From assembly GCA_023428545.1 (NCBI GenBank), contig JAEYXH010000003.1:1-26041 (forward strand): 26,041 nucleotides of DNA, in the 5' to 3' direction. Positions 25,251-26,041 of this stretch are shown here, piece by piece; position 1 is the first letter of the stretch, and the number at the start of each line of letters is the position of its first letter. The notes beneath the pieces are model-generated. The model saw nothing but the letters and a program-made list of their open reading frames with translations, was not told the origin of the DNA and searched no databases. This stretch comes from Bacteroidota bacterium (GTDB taxonomy: Bacteria; Bacteroidota; Bacteroidia; Bacteroidales; Prolixibacteraceae). A program made the position numbers and the translations under genes.

Positions 25251-25273
25251 TGCCTGAGAAACATTACTTCAAA
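25243..25273 (-). promoter_or_regulatory. Full Bacteroidota promoter of small-RNA copy 2
   Basis: TTTG-N19-TATCTTTG on the minus strand, identical in spacing to the consensus and to the promoter found at 16006-16036. Confidence 0.7.
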
Positions 25274-25426
25274 GAAAGGCATACTAAATATATGTTCTAA
25301 AACATGTTTCTTAAAATTCAGATAACATTAGTGGAAATCGCATTGTAAAACAAGTAAAACAGATAAAAACACAACACTGAAAAGCTTGCTTCAGGAAAAT
25401 CTAATCCTAACGCCCTTTAGCGATCT

Positions 25427-26041
25427 TTAAGAACACATCAATCTGTTAACCAACCAATTACGAAAATCACTAAAATCAGAAGACATAGGTACTGCCTCCT
25501 TCTTGCCCTGTTGAAACTTCCTGAGGGCTTCGGGCAAGGTCACTATACCTTCTCCCGCAATTTTTTCCATGGTATCCAAGAATTTTGCGGGATGGGCTGT
25601 TTCAAGAAAAACTCCGGCTTCATTGCCTGCAAGGTTTTGTTCCAGGGCAGCAAAACCACATGCGCCATGAGGATCAAGAAGGTATCCGGTTTCTTCATAA
25701 ACTCTTCTGATAATCCCGGTAATCTCCTCGTCTGAGAAGCGATATCCTTTCATGATCGATGAAATTCTGTCATGGGATTGCCCATACATATCCAGGATTC
25801 GGGCAAAATTACTGGGGGCTCCCACATCCATGGCATTGGCCAATGTTTCTACCGAAGATTTAGGTAAATATTCTCCTGTTTGCAGATATTGGTATACCAC
25901 ATCGTTCTCGTTGTTTGCGGCAAGAAAACGGGAGACCGGCAATCCCATTTCCCGGGCAAAAAGTCCGGCAGTAAGATTTCCAAAATTGCCACTCGGCACG
26001 GCAAAAACCAATTCATTATCTTTCAGCACTCCAGATTCTTT
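25427..26041 (-). CDS. thrC: Threonine synthase, C-terminal part (5' end outside window)
   Basis: The frame is open to the right edge of the window (the GTG at 26029 is internal), so about 204 C-terminal residues are seen. They match the long-form threonine synthase closely: VFAVPSGNFGNLTAGLFARE (the glycine-rich phosphate-binding loop for PLP), AANNENDVVYQYLQTGEY, ANAMDVGAPSNFARILDMY, and the C-terminal LDPHGACGFAAL and ETAHPAKF blocks. The PLP-binding Lys lies in the missing part. The enzyme converts O-phosphohomoserine to threonine, competing with MetA for homoserine. The last part is normal, with no sign of truncation; no strong terminator was seen after it. Confidence 0.94.
   Translation of the reverse strand, partial: KESGVLKDNELVFAVPSGNFGNLTAGLFAREMGLPVSRFLAANNENDVVYQYLQTGEYLPKSSVETLANAMDVGAPSNFARILDMYGQSHDRISSIMKGYRFSDEEITGIIRRVYEETGYLLDPHGACGFAALEQNLAGNEAGVFLETAHPAKFLDTMEKIAGEGIVTLPEALRKFQQGKKEAVPMSSDFSDFRNWLVNRLMCS

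Overview
The window looks like chromosomal DNA of a member of the Bacteroidota, most likely a Bacteroidales/Marinilabiliales-type anaerobe or facultative anaerobe. Four things point there. Gene starts lack Shine-Dalgarno sequences. Several genes are preceded by the phylum-specific -7 box TAnnTTTG. The gene content is typical: a tricorn-like S41 protease, DUF1080 lipoprotein, GIN-head adhesin, fused FTCD, and S16 with a long Ala/Glu tail. No phage, IS element, CRISPR array, tRNA or rRNA was recognised.

Layout. 1-4611 (+): end of a TPR protein, a ChaN/Tiki-like protein, rarA, kdsA (Kdo synthesis for LPS) and a Tat-exported Dabb protein overlapping kdsA, closed by a 15-bp bidirectional terminator. 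4682-10079 (-): DUF1080 lipoprotein, a large periplasmic tricorn-like protease and a Tat-exported GH5 glycosidase, all exported. 10134-11831 (-): bifunctional FTCD (histidine/folate one-carbon metabolism). 11974-16013 (-): a homocysteine/methionine block of metA, an O-acetylhomoserine sulfhydrylase and an aspartokinase-like ACT protein, with a strong promoter and a roughly 250-nt structured leader. 16184-17047 (-): lipA. 17209-20534 (+): TPR protein, EamA transporter, ruvC. 20816-21982 (-): YjbQ-family protein and a lipoprotein. 22140-24832 (+): rpsP, rimM, a GIN-head protein and mscL. 24896-25250 (-): two identical small-RNA-like transcription units. 25427-26041 (-): 3' part of threonine synthase.

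The most interesting items are: (i) the tandem pair of small-RNA units, each with promoter and terminator on the minus strand and a GU-rich core that reads as the antisense of a start-codon region; (ii) the aspartokinase-like protein, which keeps its ACT domains but has lost several kinase residues and sits in a methionine operon; (iii) the long leader of that operon, holding a short reading frame with a Met-rich end that runs into a hairpin; (iv) a MetA whose residue 111 predicts acetyl- rather than succinyl-CoA use, matching its neighbour.

Many reading frames here can be extended to a TTG codon. Where an ATG lies just inside, before a signal peptide or conserved N-terminus, I chose the ATG. 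All functional calls come from reading motifs by eye; no database search was run.
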